Source: Tenuifilum thalassicum (lineage in GTDB: Bacteria; Bacteroidota; Bacteroidia; Bacteroidales; Tenuifilaceae). From it: a DNA stretch of 64,000 nucleotides. Below the pieces are notes generated by a model that worked only from the letters and a program-made list of their open reading frames with translations, made no database searches and was not told the DNA's origin. Numbering within the stretch: the stretch's first letter is position 1; each line of letters starts with the position of its first letter. Below, piece after piece: positions 9,335-20,218 of this stretch. Location: NCBI RefSeq assembly GCF_013265555.1, contig NZ_CP041345.1, positions 1,906,581 to 1,970,580 on the forward strand, written 5' to 3'. The position numbers and the translations under genes are program-made.

Positions 9335-10468
9335 TTAATTCCATTTCAGGATTTTTCTAATTTGATTAGCAATTCTTCTTTTATCGTCATTGGTTAAATT
9401 TGAACCAGAAGGTAGACATAAACCATTCTCAAATGCATGTTCAGAGAAGCCATTTGTATACGCTGGAGCACCTGAAAATACAGGTTGTAAATGCATCGGT
9501 TTCCATAGAGGGCGAGATTCAATATTATCCGCTTCTAAACCTAATCTCAAATCTTCACGGGTAATTCCTGTAATCTCAGGTTCAATTATTATTGATGTTA
9601 GCCAATAATTTGAGAATCTATTAGTCGTTTCTGTGTGAAAGGTAATTCCTCTTTTACCATCCAACATTTCACGGTAAAATTTGTTGTTTGCCCTACGTTG
9701 TTCAATACGAAGGTTCAAAACTTCTAGTTGCCCCCGTCCAATTCCAGCGACCACATTGCTCATTCTATAATTGTAACCAATATGGGAATGCTGGTAATGA
9801 GGTGCATTATCTCGCGCTTGCGTTGCAAGAAATCGTGCCTTCTGAATAAAATCATTGTTATTTGATATTAATGCGCCACCACCTGAAGTAGTAATAATTT
9901 TGTTACCATTAAATGATAATATTCCCATGCATCCAAAAGTGCCACAGAATTTATCTTTATACTTGCTTCCAAGGGCTTCAGCAGCATCTTCTATAATTGG
10001 AATCTCATACCTCTCCGCAATTGACATTATTTCATCCATTTTGGCAGGCATACCATAAAGGTGAACAACAATAATTGCTTTAGGCTTCTTCCCCTTTCTT
10101 AACCGTTCCTTAATAGCCTTTTCTAAAAGTTCAGGGTCCATATTCCAGGTTTCGGATTCACTATCCACAAATACAGGAGTAGCACCTTGATAAATAATTG
10201 GATTAGCAGTTGCAGAAAAAGTAAAAGATTGACAAATTACCTCATCGCCTTGATTTACACTAAGAAGAATTAAAGCAAGATGAATGGCTGCAGTACCAGA
10301 TACTAGTGCAGCGCAATTCTTTATACCAAGATATTGAGCAAGTTCATTTTCAAAAGCATTTACATTGGGTCCAAGTGGTGCAACCCAATTAGTCTCAAAA
10401 GCTTCATTAACATACTTCAACTCATTCCCACTCATATGGGGAGATGAAAGCCAAATTTTAGAATTCAT
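9335..10468 (-). CDS. DegT/DnrJ/EryC1/StrS aminotransferase, PglE-like
   Basis: PLP-dependent aminotransferase of about 377 residues that should add an amino group to a 4-keto nucleotide sugar. The Schiff-base lysine lies in SFNGNKIITTSGGGAL, the PLP-phosphate site around VSGTAAIHLAL, and the VVHLYGMPAKMDEI and IEDAAEALGSKY blocks are family hallmarks. N-terminal IWLSSPHMSGNEL matches the PglE-type (UDP-4-amino-4,6-dideoxy-GlcNAc) subgroup. I chose the ATG at 10468; the TTG at 10477 is less likely. It lies 12 nt after the sugar transferase stop. A decayed close paralogue sits at 11390-11796. No PglF-type 4,6-dehydratase is seen in the window. Confidence 0.9.
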   Translation of the reverse strand: MNSKIWLSSPHMSGNELKYVNEAFETNWVAPLGPNVNAFENELAQYLGIKNCAALVSGTAAIHLALILLSVNQGDEVICQSFTFSATANPIIYQGATPVFVDSESETWNMDPELLEKAIKERLRKGKKPKAIIVVHLYGMPAKMDEIMSIAERYEIPIIEDAAEALGSKYKDKFCGTFGCMGILSFNGNKIITTSGGGALISNNNDFIQKARFLATQARDNAPHYQHSHIGYNYRMSNVVAGIGRGQLEVLNLRIEQRRANNKFYREMLDGKRGITFHTETTNRFSNYWLTSIIIEPEITGITREDLRLGLEADNIESRPLWKPMHLQPVFSGAPAYTNGFSEHAFENGLCLPSGSNLTNDDKRRIANQIRKILKWN

Positions 10469-10480
10469 ACTAAACAATAA

Positions 10481-11086
10481 TTAATTCTTACCATTAAAAG
10501 GTTCAGTTGTAGCAAAGCCTTCTTTAGAAACACCCTCTCTCATTACAACTTTCTTTATTGTTAACAAAAGGATTTTTAAATCTAAACAAAAAGACATATT
10601 ATCAACATACCAGACATCCAATTCGAATTTTCTAGTCCACGAAATATTATTCCGTCCATTTACTTGAGCCCAGCCAGTTATTCCAGGACGCACCTGATGC
10701 CTCCTAAGTTGTTCGGCAGAATAAAGTGATAAATATTCTGGTAATAACGGTCTTGGACCAATAAAACTCATATCACCCTTAAGTACATTTATCAATTGAG
10801 GCAATTCATCTAATGACAAATCTCTTAGAAACTTCCCAAATTTTTTCAACCTATACTCATCAGGTAAAAGAATACCATTTTCATCCCTTTCGTCTGTCAT
10901 AGTCTTAAATTTAATGACATTGAAAATAACGCCATCCTTACCAGGTCTTGGTTGTTTAAAGAAAATATCTGTTTTATTAATAATTTTAATTAAAATGGAT
11001 ATTACAATCATCAAAGGAGAGAACAATATCAAAAGAATCAAAGAAAATACTATATCAAAAAAACGTTTTAAACAAAACTTGTACAT
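10481..11086 (-). CDS. bacterial sugar transferase, PglC/WcaJ C-terminal-like (initiating phosphoglycosyl transferase)
   Basis: A 201-residue monotopic phosphoglycosyl transferase. One N-terminal hydrophobic segment (residues 9-35) precedes the catalytic domain with [36 protein letters not shown] and [14 protein letters not shown], all typical of the PF02397 family. The catalytic D-E pair is in LDELPQ. It transfers a sugar-1-phosphate, by analogy with PglC a diacetamido-trideoxy hexose, to undecaprenyl phosphate. Short length matches PglC rather than the five-helix WcaJ form. A frameshifted paralogue lies at 12403-13003. Its 5' end overlaps the remnant at 11055-11279 by 32 nt. Confidence 0.93.
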   Translation of the reverse strand: MYKFCLKRFFDIVFSLILLILFSPLMIVISILIKIINKTDIFFKQPRPGKDGVIFNVIKFKTMTDERDENGILLPDEYRLKKFGKFLRDLSLDELPQLINVLKGDMSFIGPRPLLPEYLSLYSAEQLRRHQVRPGITGWAQVNGRNNISWTRKFELDVWYVDNMSFCLDLKILLLTIKKVVMREGVSKEGFATTEPFNGKN

Positions 11087-11279
11087 ACATTAATATGATT
11101 AAGTTTTCTAAACTAGAACCTACATAGGAATTAGCAATTTGTCCTATTTCTTTAATCCAAATACCCTCTCTAACTACTTTTGCAGGGTTTCCAACAACAA
11201 CGCATTTGCTTTCTATATCTTTGGTAACAACAGCATTACTACCAACAACTAAATGGTTTCCTATCTTAACACCCTGCAC
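11055..11279 (-). pseudogene. C-terminal remnant of a left-handed beta-helix acetyltransferase
   Basis: Only the last part of a hexapeptide acyltransferase is readable: GVKIGNHLVVGSNAVVTKDI followed by KCVVVGNPAKVV, the usual end of NeuD/PglD or serine-acetyltransferase-like proteins. The first in-frame start is GTG at 11279, and a TAA stop lies four codons further upstream, so the catalytic part of the helix is gone. The tail runs into the start of the intact sugar transferase. Open reading in another frame upstream (about 11280-11385) could be part of the same lost gene but is not clearly recognisable. Probably not functional. Confidence 0.7.
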
Positions 11280-11389
11280 GAGAATAGATTAATAACAGTT
11301 ACACAATGGTGACCTTTATCAGTATTCGTCTTAAGATCTCTAATGTGGTTATGAGCAAGAACAAAAAAAAAAAATTAGCCAACACCTAA

Positions 11390-11796
11390 GTATAATAACT
11401 ATATTGTATCCCTTTGGGATTATACCCCTTACGAAACCTTTCCTTAATTGCTTCTTCTAAAAATTTATGGTCCATATTTTAGGTCTTGCCATCCAAAAAA
11501 GTTGTAATAGCATCCTGATAAACAATAGGATTATCAATAGCAGAAAAAGTAAAAGACTGACAAATTACATCATCCCCGTGGTTTACACCCAAATTGATTA
11601 AAGATAAACAAATGGCAGCGGTACCGGAAACTAATGCAGAACAATACATTACACCAAGATACTAAGCAAGTTCTTTTTCAAATGCATTTACATTTGGACC
11701 GAGTGGCGCAACCCAATTGGTTTCAAAGGCTTCATAAACAAATTTAATTTCATTTCCACCCATATTGGGTGGTAAAAGCCAAATTATAGTGTTCAT
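11390..11796 (-). pseudogene. decayed 5' part of a DegT-family aminotransferase (paralogue of 9335-10468)
   Basis: Minus-strand translation from the ATG at 11796 follows the intact PglE-like enzyme for about 135 residues, including the identical stretch EAFETNWVAPLGPNVNAFE and near-identical VICQSFTFSA. It has two in-frame stops, a TAG at 11662-11664 and a TAA at 11479-11481, and the similarity ends near 11390 before the catalytic lysine. The last two thirds of the gene are missing. The stops are base substitutions, not homopolymer slips, so this is real decay rather than a read error. Stretch 11280-11389 holds nothing I can name. Confidence 0.88.
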
Positions 11797-11797
11797 A

Positions 11798-12400
11798 CTA
11801 ATGAATTGAATTAAGCCTTATTATCCTCGCTGGATTACCAACAACCACAGCGTAATCAGGTATATCATTAATAACTACTGAGCCAGCTCCTATTGTACAC
11901 CATTTTCCAATTTTAATATTAGGAATAACTGCTGCACCAGCTCCAATATGAGAACCTTCTCCTACAATAACATTACCACAGAGCGTTGCATTAGGAGAAA
12001 CGTGAACAAAATCCTCTAAAACACAATCATGATCTACGGTTGAAGCAGTATTTAATATAACATGCGCCCCAACCTTTACACTCGATTGTACGATTGCACC
12101 CTGCATTACAACAGTACCTTTATCTATTATAACATTTGAACCTATAATTGCAGAAATGTGAATGCCAATACCAAATTCATGTTGTACTAAATTTGAAAGA
12201 TTTTTTCTAATTAAATTGTTCCCTATTGAAATGATTACTTCTTCATTAATATATAATTCTGGTTGGTATCGAAAAACGGATAAAGACTCAAATTGAGTTA
12301 AATTTGCATTGTCATCAAAAAACGCCTTTACTTTTATCCTTTGAGACATCAAGATATCCCTTACAACTTTACCATGTCCACTTGCACCATATAGAATCAT
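11798..12400 (-). CDS. sugar O/N-acetyltransferase, PglD/NeuD family
   Basis: A 200-residue protein with an N-terminal nucleotide-sugar binding domain (MILYGASGHGKVVRDIL, residues 1-17) and a C-terminal left-handed beta-helix of hexapeptide repeats. The helix includes the catalytic histidine region STVDHDCVLEDFVHVSPN and ends with AVVVGNPARII. Full length for PglD, which N-acetylates UDP-4-amino sugars using acetyl-CoA. It is the only intact member of its duplicated module copy; the sugar transferase before it and the aminotransferase after it are pseudogenes. With the intact copies downstream it completes a transferase-acetylase-aminotransferase set. ATG at 12400. Confidence 0.9.
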   Translation of the reverse strand: MILYGASGHGKVVRDILMSQRIKVKAFFDDNANLTQFESLSVFRYQPELYINEEVIISIGNNLIRKNLSNLVQHEFGIGIHISAIIGSNVIIDKGTVVMQGAIVQSSVKVGAHVILNTASTVDHDCVLEDFVHVSPNATLCGNVIVGEGSHIGAGAAVIPNIKIGKWCTIGAGSVVINDIPDYAVVVGNPARIIRLNSIH

Positions 12401-12402
12401 AA

Positions 12403-13003
12403 TTAAACTCCATTAAACTTTTCCATTGTTACTGAATTATTTGAAGAAATACCATCACCCTTAATTACTTTAATAATTGTTAAAAATATTATCTTCAAAT
12501 CTAATTTAAAAGAATTGTTGTCAACATACCATACATCTAGTTCGAATTTTTCTTTCCAACTAATTGCATTTCTTCCATTTACCTGTGCCCATTCAGTAAT
12601 ACCTGGTTTTACCTCATGCCTTCGCCTCTGAATATTATTATAAAGTGATAAATATTCTACAAGTAAAGGGCGTAGACCAACTAACGACATATCGCCTTTT
12701 ATTACGTTTAAAAGTTGAGGAATTTCGTCTAATTATGTTTTCCTTAAAAATTTACCAATCTTTGTTAAGCGCTAATAATCAGGTAATAAATCTCCATATA
12801 TATCTTTATTATCATTCATTGTCCTAGATTTTACCAATTTGAATATTTTATCTTTCAAACCTATACGCTCATGAATAAAAAAGGAGAACCTTTATATGTT
12901 AAAACTAATATTAGAGTGATGATAAATAAAATAGGAGAAAAAACACTAACAATGTTAATGCAATAACAAAGTCAATAATGTTTTTATCTATTTTTTCGTA
13001 CAT
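12403..13003 (-). pseudogene. decayed sugar transferase (paralogue of 10481-11086)
   Basis: From the ATG at 13003 the minus strand reads as a PglC-like transferase only if frames are joined. The N-terminal hydrophobic segment and the FFIHERIGLKDKIFKLVK block need at least two frameshifts (near 12960 and in a T run near 12890). Then follow a TAG at 12772-12774 (after LLPDY) and a TAA at 12733-12735 (before [16 protein letters not shown]). The last 95 codons are open and include [14 protein letters not shown], where the usual glycine of GITGW is glutamate. The start overlaps the GT4 gene end by 20 nt, a normal operon layout, so this was once a working gene. Confidence 0.9.
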
Positions 13004-14234
13004 CTTTTAGTTTAATTAAATAATACTCTGCTAATGTAACCCTGTCAAAGTATTTCTTTGCATAATTGTATCCATTTATACCCATTAAATTAAGTTCATT
13101 TTTTGACAAGGCCAGCAGATGTCTTATTTTTTTTTCAATATCATCTAAATTTTCTGGTTCGGCATAAACTCCACAATTAGCAGTTTCAACTAATTCTCTA
13201 GATACACCATCAATAAGAAGTAGCACTGCTTTTTTGCAGGCCATGTAGTCAAATGTTTTATTTGAATATATTGTTTTAAAAGTATCGTTTTTCTTTAAAA
13301 CTGATGTTCCAACATCTGAACTTAAAATATATTTAAAAACTTCGCTTTTAGGAACTGGATCTATAAATCTCACATTTTCTAATTTTCTTGTTTTTACTTC
13401 ATCTATTAAATACTCCTTAAGCATTCCATCACCAATTAATTGAAACAACACATTAGTATCTCGTAATCTTTCAGCAACTTCTATTAATTGAATTAAGTGA
13501 TTAGCTACACCGTGAGCTCCCACATATGTAATAACAAATTTGTCTTCAATATTATTAATTCTTCTAAATTCTTTTACATCGAGAGTATCTATTAAACTTT
13601 CAGCTAAAGAAAAATCAGCAGCATTTGGTATCATTGTTATCTTATGCTCACTTACACCTTTTTCCTTGATTAATTTTTCCTTAAATGCTGGAGTTAAAGC
13701 ATTTATAAATATTGCTCTTTTATATATAAACCTCTCAAACCAAAATGAAAACTTAATTAGAAACTGGTTTTTCAAAACACCTGTATCAATAGCCGATTCT
13801 GGCCATAAATCTCTAACTTCAAAGACAAAAGGAATTTTTCTGAATTTAGATAATATGTAAGCAATGATGCCAACGAATAATGGTGGAGATGTAGCAACAA
13901 TTATATCATATTTACGGTCACACTTAAATAGTCCCGCATAGGTTCCACTAAAAACAAAGGAAAAATAGGCCCAAAGCCTACCCAAAAAATTCTTATTATA
14001 TGCCTCTGACACATGTGTTCTTATAACATCAACATTGTTATAAAAGCCCTTGTCAATATAAATCCACTTTCCTTTATACTTATGCGGTTTCTTACCAGAA
14101 GCGTAATGAACCATCCCTGAAATGACCGTAATTGAGTTACCTTTACTAGCCCAATGCCTGGTTATTTCATTCCAACGAGATCCTCCTCCATCATTTTTCT
14201 CTAAAAAGTATTGGTGAATTAGTAAAATTTTCAT
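12984..14234 (-). CDS. GT4 glycosyltransferase, WbuB/WcaI-like
   Basis: A 416-residue two-domain GT-B glycosyltransferase. The start MKILLIHQYFLEKNDGGGSR and the later ISGMVHYASGKK, FVFEVRDLWPESAIDTG and ITYVGAHG segments fit the WbuB/WcaI group of retaining enzymes, which use UDP-sugars such as UDP-GlcNAc or UDP-FucNAc. The donor is not shown by the sequence. No frameshift or internal stop was found, which stands out because its neighbours on both sides are broken. It meets the heparinase-like pseudogene with a 1-nt overlap (stop and ATG share base 14234). Confidence 0.88.
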   Translation of the reverse strand: MKILLIHQYFLEKNDGGGSRWNEITRHWASKGNSITVISGMVHYASGKKPHKYKGKWIYIDKGFYNNVDVIRTHVSEAYNKNFLGRLWAYFSFVFSGTYAGLFKCDRKYDIIVATSPPLFVGIIAYILSKFRKIPFVFEVRDLWPESAIDTGVLKNQFLIKFSFWFERFIYKRAIFINALTPAFKEKLIKEKGVSEHKITMIPNAADFSLAESLIDTLDVKEFRRINNIEDKFVITYVGAHGVANHLIQLIEVAERLRDTNVLFQLIGDGMLKEYLIDEVKTRKLENVRFIDPVPKSEVFKYILSSDVGTSVLKKNDTFKTIYSNKTFDYMACKKAVLLLIDGVSRELVETANCGVYAEPENLDDIEKKIRHLLALSKNELNLMGINGYNYAKKYFDRVTLAEYYLIKLKDVRKNR

Positions 14235-16557
14235 TATCTTATTTGAATAATTGTTTCACAATTATTTCCATTTAAATTGCAAATAAACTGATCAAAATTT
14301 TCTTTAACCCCATATAGTTCTGAATACCAACCTTGTTCTTTTTCAAACTTTAAATTATTCCCAAAACTATCCTTAGCCTTAATGTCTATGAGGTGTTTAA
14401 AATTAGGATTAATATTCCAATGTAATATTATGGGATCTTTACCTTTATAGTTTGTTTGGTCAATTATCCTCCACAAAGGTTTGTCTCTGTACTTAATTAC
14501 TTTTCTTTTATGTACTATGTTTCTTCCTAGTAATGGGAAACCTTTAATTTCACCCACAAATTCAAATCTATCATCATATTCTTCTACTTGAGTAATGCAT
14601 GTTTTGTCCAATAAAACCAAATAAATCGTGGACCTCTTAACATTTGGTCATACTGTCCAATAGATAGGGTATTATGACCTTTGGTGCCGTTGTAAAATTT
14701 TATGTATTTTTCATCTGTATTGTATTTATATGTACCAGGATCGAATAAGATATTTTCACCTTTATACCAAATGTCTAGATGTAAAGCATCTGCTTGAGAA
14801 GGCCTATCCTTATAAGCTCCACACCTAATAGTTGTTAGTACATCCTTTTCCCTAAAACCATAAAAACCTCCTATAGTATAATTTAAAAGTGAATCTTTTT
14901 CAACTTTTTCTCCTACATTATCTAAACCATACCAAAAAGAATCTTCATATAATTGATTATATAACTTAAAACCAAGCAGTAAGCCAAAAGCTTGTAATTG
15001 AGGTCTAAAATCTCTATAATGATTGTTATTTAACGGAAAGAATAACGCCCCATCATTATTTCCATAATTTGATAGCCATCCAGTTTGATCATCTTGATGA
15101 TTATAAAGGAATACTAAAGTTTTCTTAAACTTATCGAATAAATTTGAGTCAAAATGTATATTATTTAACTCATTAATTTTCAGCACCCAGGTTAATATCT
15201 GGATTACTACTCTATGGTAATTATGAGAAAATTGCAAATAAGAGCCATCTTCATATATCTGATAATCAATTTCTTTCAAGAGCCACTTTTTCCCCTTCTT
15301 AGACCATTCCTCGGTATCGGGAATAAAAGGAAAAAGATATTTCGATAAATAAAGCATTGCTGTTTCTGTTATGGCATGATTATTTCTTACAGCAATACGA
15401 GAAAAATTGATATTATGATATACATGATGCAATTGCCAATAAATAGAATTTATTATTTTTTGAAATAATTCTTCCGTTAGATATTTACTTTCTTTGTAGA
15501 AAAAAAGTGCAAATGACCAGTTCATTATCCGCAAAGAAATTTCTTGCGAACATTTGTAGTTAGGTCCTTGGTTGATTGGGTTTTTATCGATAAAGTCTTC
15601 TATCTGTCCGAATACAAATTTTGAACTATCCTTGTTAAAATGATAATCATATCTGATTACATAATAAACAAAAGTAAATCTAGCTTTTTCCCACACATAT
15701 TTTATGTCTCCTGCTTCTACTGAAAAATCTTCTATTTCCGACCAATGTTTATTAATGTCATATTTATAACCTGTATCCGGATTAGTAATCCAATCATAAT
15801 TAGGACCTAAATTGTATTTCATTGAACTAAAATAAGTAAATGTATTACTTACAATTTCATCTCTTTTATGTTGTAAATGCTCTTTATCTTCAATTTTATA
15901 AATTGAAGTTGTTGAGTCTGGTAAAAAAAATGGAATATTTAGTCTTTTCCATTTTTCTAAAGAAATGAATTCCTTAGTTGGCGTATTGATAGGAAATTTT
16001 CTTTTTAAAAAACCTAACTTAATTTTTATTAAATAAATTATTCGGAAGGTAATATATCTTCCTCCAATATTATTTATTAAGTCTAAAATTATAAATAATT
16101 TAGATTTTCTTTTGTCATATTCCCAATATGGTACATTACTTTTTTTAATAACCTTAGCAGGATTACCTGCAACGATTGTATTAGGAGGTATACTCTTATT
16201 AACAACAGAATTACTTCCAATTATTACATTATCTCCAATAAATATCTCACCAAAAATCACAGAACCTGCACCAATATATACATTATTTCCAATAACAGGA
16301 ACTTTTTTATCACCAAAATTTCTTCCTATTGTAACATTTTGTCCAATTAAGCAATTATCTCCAATAACAGAATTGCTATGTATAACAATTCCTAATCCCC
16401 AGTATCCTAGTGTAACATTTTTTCCAATTGTTGCAGAAGCAGGCACCCAAGATGAAAATATTAATCTATTTAAAATGGAAAAAAATTTCCCTATGGATTT
16501 CATCTTTCGTTTATAAAAGAAATGACCTATCCTATAATTTATTAATTCAATTCTCAT
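14234..16557 (-). pseudogene. hexapeptide acetyltransferase fused to heparinase II/III-like lyase, frameshifted
   Basis: The main open frame (16557 down to 14584, 657 residues) begins with a serine-acetyltransferase-like beta-helix (about residues 35-145, ending NTIVAGNPAKVIKK). It runs without a stop into a heparinase II/III-type protein: GGRYITFRIIYLIKIKLG, then NNHAITETAMLYLSKY and the beta domain with ADALHLDIWYKGENILFDPG and KGHNTLSI. The frame is lost near 14585-14605. The remaining 120 residues (VEEYDDRFEFVGEIKGF onward) continue in another frame to 14234. Heparinase-like proteins in O-antigen loci usually stand alone, so both the fusion and the frameshift are odd. Function is probably lost or reduced. 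Confidence 0.75.
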
Positions 16558-17687
16558 AATTTATTTTTTTCAAGATAATTTATAGCTTGGTAAAAACCCA
16601 TAAACATTTTTTCGACATTTGCTTCTCTTATAATTATTTTTTTTGCATTCCTTTTCATTTTATTTAATTCATCTGGATTTTTAAATAAATAGCATATTTT
16701 ATCTTTTAATTCGTATTTATCATTAACTAAATAACCATTCACACCATTTTTTAAATAAAATATTTCGGGATTATGCCATACTGTTTTGAGAGTTATTACA
16801 GGAAGTCCCCAATATAGAGCATGGTTTATTCCCAATCCATTAGTACCTGGTATGCAGAATATATCTGAGCATTTATATATTTCATTAATTTGGTATATAT
16901 CATATATTTCTCCAAGATAAATTATATTTTTTGAATTATTAATAATTTTTAAAAAAGATTCATTCATACCTGGACCAACTATCACTAAACCAATGGATTC
17001 ATCTGTTATTAGATTACTGAAGATATCAAGTAAAATATCTAGCCTTTTTCTTTCTTGTATTCTCCCGGTAAAAAGAACTACTTTTTCATAAGTGATTTTG
17101 TATTTCTTTTTTATCTCATCATTATTTAGCTTTATATCTGGAATAGAATTAAAATCAATTGTATTATATGCTATAAAAGTTTTAATATGGTATTTTTCTT
17201 AATATATTTTAATTCGTTAGAGAATATATTATTAATGCATCTGCTATAGAATGAATACATTTGTAAATGCTTTTCTTTATAAAGTGTTTAGGATTTTCCA
17301 TACTAATTCCCTGAGTCCAAATAGCAAAGGTATATTGGCTAGTTTAAAATAAAATATCAGTAACCAAGTTGTTAAATTATAAGGGTTCCAGAATAATATT
17401 ATGTATTCAGGGTTTATAAAATTTAACATCTTTTTATTTTTAAAAACTTATATTCAGACCTATGTAAAGTAAATCTCTTTTCTATCTGAATATTTTTGTT
17501 TTCAAATTTAGATTTTTCTTCACTATTTATTAATAATTGTAGGTCAATATCTTTTTCTTGAAAAGATATAAAATTGATTATATAATAATATTCTATAATG
17601 AAGAAATGATTCAGAAATTAAAAGTAATTTTTCATCCAACAATGTTATTAGTTTTTGGTAATATATGATAAAAATCCGATACAACAT
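16554..17687 (-). pseudogene. GT4 glycosyltransferase broken by several frameshifts
   Basis: Only the last 143 codons (GTG 16985 to 16554) are open as an ORF, but similarity to GT4 enzymes continues upstream. KVVLFTGRIQERKRLDIL is in frame with them. SIADALIIYS, FAIWTQGISMENPKHFI, NPEYIILFWNPYNLTTW and the N-terminal LLISESFLHYR are found by switching frame near 17197, 17222, 17326 and 17585. The C-terminal domain has the expected GTNGLGINHALYWGLPVI donor-site region. I place the start at the ATG 17685-17687. Its end overlaps the fusion gene start by 4 nt. The stretch 17688-17766 shows no gene. Confidence 0.85.
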
Positions 17688-17766
17688 AATAAAAGTTTAG
17701 TCGCTTGCAAATTATAATCTTAATACTTTAATTTATCTATATTTTAGAATTAATTAGCATTTAATT

Positions 17767-20215
17767 TTATAAACATAGTTTCAATACTTTTGACATTACA
17801 GCCACTACAGATCTTCCCTTATTAAGTTTTATATAAATTTCTGCGACGCCATTAGCTAATTCTATTTTTTTTGAACCATTTACAGTGCCAAGATTTTTAA
17901 TTAATTCTCCTTTGCCTGCAATATCAAAAGTAACAATATTCCTGGCATCATAACAGATTTTACCTTTTTTATCTACTAATTCTACCTTAACCAGTAAAAT
18001 ATCATCTGAAATTTTCTCTTTATGTATTTTAAATTTTATTGGTTTACCCCAATTCTTTTCAATTAAAGAAAAATTAATCGAATCTACTAATATCTCTTCA
18101 GATTCAGTATGTCCAATTGCCTTGATAAAATAATTTCCAGGTCTGCATTTTAGTTTCCACTCAAATCCTGATGCAGGAAATTTATTAATATCAAAATTTT
18201 TAAGACCTTTAGATTTGCCATTAACAAATAGCTCAACAGCTTTACAATTGGAATAAACTTTTATGGGTATACTATCTGTTAGTTTATCATACCATCTATT
18301 TTTCCAAGTATGTCCATATATGTGTAAAACAGGTTCTTCTGCCCAATGTGATTGAAATACATAATAAATTTCTTTTGGTGTTAAATCTCTTTGAACTATG
18401 CCTTTAAGATTTACATGTGGTATAGGATTATTTTCCCTTAAAGGAGTCGCAAAATCTTTAAATGACCAATATAAGGCACCTGTAAACCAATTCCATTGTT
18501 CAATAGTATGTAAATACCAATCTACAAGATCACAAGCATACGTTTCAGACCAATCGCCATCTTTAGAGTATCTCATTTCGCCTTTATCAAATAGTTGAGA
18601 GTAACTTTTTTCCTCACCACTGCCATGTAATAAAGAATCGTTTTCATTTAGGTAAGGATCTGTTGAATGTCTACCATACAATGAACCAACTCCCCACTCT
18701 GCATGAATAAAATGATTAACTTCATAGAATCTTTTTTTAATTACTTTTTCATAATCCCTATAAGTCCCATTATACCAACCTGACCATATTGAAGGAGAAT
18801 AAATGTCAGGAATATACTTAGCAAAATCACACCTGCGAATAGCAGTCATACGGTATGGATCTTTTTGCTTGGCAAATCGATTTAAATATGATAAAAAAGT
18901 TTTAATACTATCTTTGTTGTTATAATTAAAATCCCCTGTTAAATCAATTTCATTGCCAAGTCCCCAAATAATAATTGAAACATGATTATAATGCTGTTCT
19001 ATCATTTTGGATAAAAACTCAATAATATTATTTTTATGTATAGTACCACCCAGTCCACCCCTACTCCATGGAACTTCTTCCCATACAAGTAACCCATATT
19101 TATCACATAGATTTAGAACTTCTTCTGATTGTTGATAATGAGCTAATCTGATGAAATTAGCTCCCATTTTTTTTATCATTTTAATTTCTTTTTCATGAAT
19201 TTCGTAAGGTACTGCTGCACCAACCCCTGAATGATCTTCATGTAAATGAACTCCCTTAAGTAAAAGTCTTGAACCATTTAAATAAAAAGGGCCATTCTTT
19301 AGAAATTTAAAGTATCTAAAACCAATTCTAAACAATAAAGAATCACTATTTTTATTATCGTAGGAAAGAGATAATTTTAAATCATAAAGAAATGGATTAG
19401 ATGGGGACCATAATTTTAAATTATTTATTGAATCAATAGAAATATTAAATTCATCTTTATGAAAACTAAAGTTAAAAGATATTAGAACACTATCTTTATT
19501 TAATAAACTACCCTTAATAATATATTCTTGTCTATGTAAAGTATCAACATATTTTGAGTTTACTTTTCCTATTATGTTTAATCTGCCATTACTTTTGAGA
19601 GAATCATAAATAGGTGTAATTTTAATGCTATCTAAAAATCTTAAAGGTTTAGTTTTTATTACTATTTTTCTAAAAAGTCCACCATAAATAGGGAAATCAT
19701 TTAGATCAGAAGGTATTCTATTTAGATCTCTAGAATTATCACATCTAAAAGCTATGGGTACTTTGTTATGATATTTCCTAGACAAAGAGGGTGAGTTTTT
19801 ATCCACTGAACATACTCTGTTATATCGAATTCTGAATCTTGATAAGAAGAAACAGTTTCTCCAACAAATTTATCATATATATAAATATTTATTTTAGGCC
19901 CACCACCATAAATTTTTAAAATATACCTTAATTTATTATTATTATTAATCTCAATAAAAGTTCTATACCAAACAGGTCCTTGATAATAACCAGGCTGTTC
20001 ATCCAATACATCAAAAGAATTATAACAATGCGGCAATGTTACACTTTCCCATTTGGGTAAAAGATGAAGATTTTTATCTCTCCATACTTCCCAAATTCCG
20101 CCTAAATCACCTTTATAAAACTCTGCGTATTTTAAAATTTGCTCTTGAGCATTTGTATTATAAACAAATAACGTTAATAAAAAGAAAGTATATTTATAAT
20201 ACGAAAAGAACTCAT
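17767..20215 (-). pseudogene. glycoside hydrolase family 2 (beta-galactosidase-like), two frameshifts
   Basis: Joined frames give a secreted GH2 enzyme. A signal-peptide-like start (ATG 20213-20215, MSSFRIINILSF) shifts frame near 20175 into LLTLFVYNTNAQEQ. The sugar-binding domain with GYYQGPVWYRTF follows, and a second shift near 19760-19805 leads into AFRCDNSRDLNRIPSDLNDF. The TIM barrel carries the acid/base motif WGLGNEID and a likely nucleophile in HAEWGVGS; WNWFTGALYWSFKDF follows. The long last frame (679 codons) holds both catalytic glutamates but lacks the N terminus, so export is unlikely. A degradative enzyme inside a biosynthetic locus may have served in polymer trimming or turnover; that is inference. 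Confidence 0.85.
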
Positions 20216-20218
20216 AAT

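Noticed and set aside
11280-11389. Small gene between the acetylase remnant and the aminotransferase pseudogene
   Set aside because: One frame is open (VLAHNHIRDLK...) but begins in a run of A/T bases, lacks a start and matches no family I can name.
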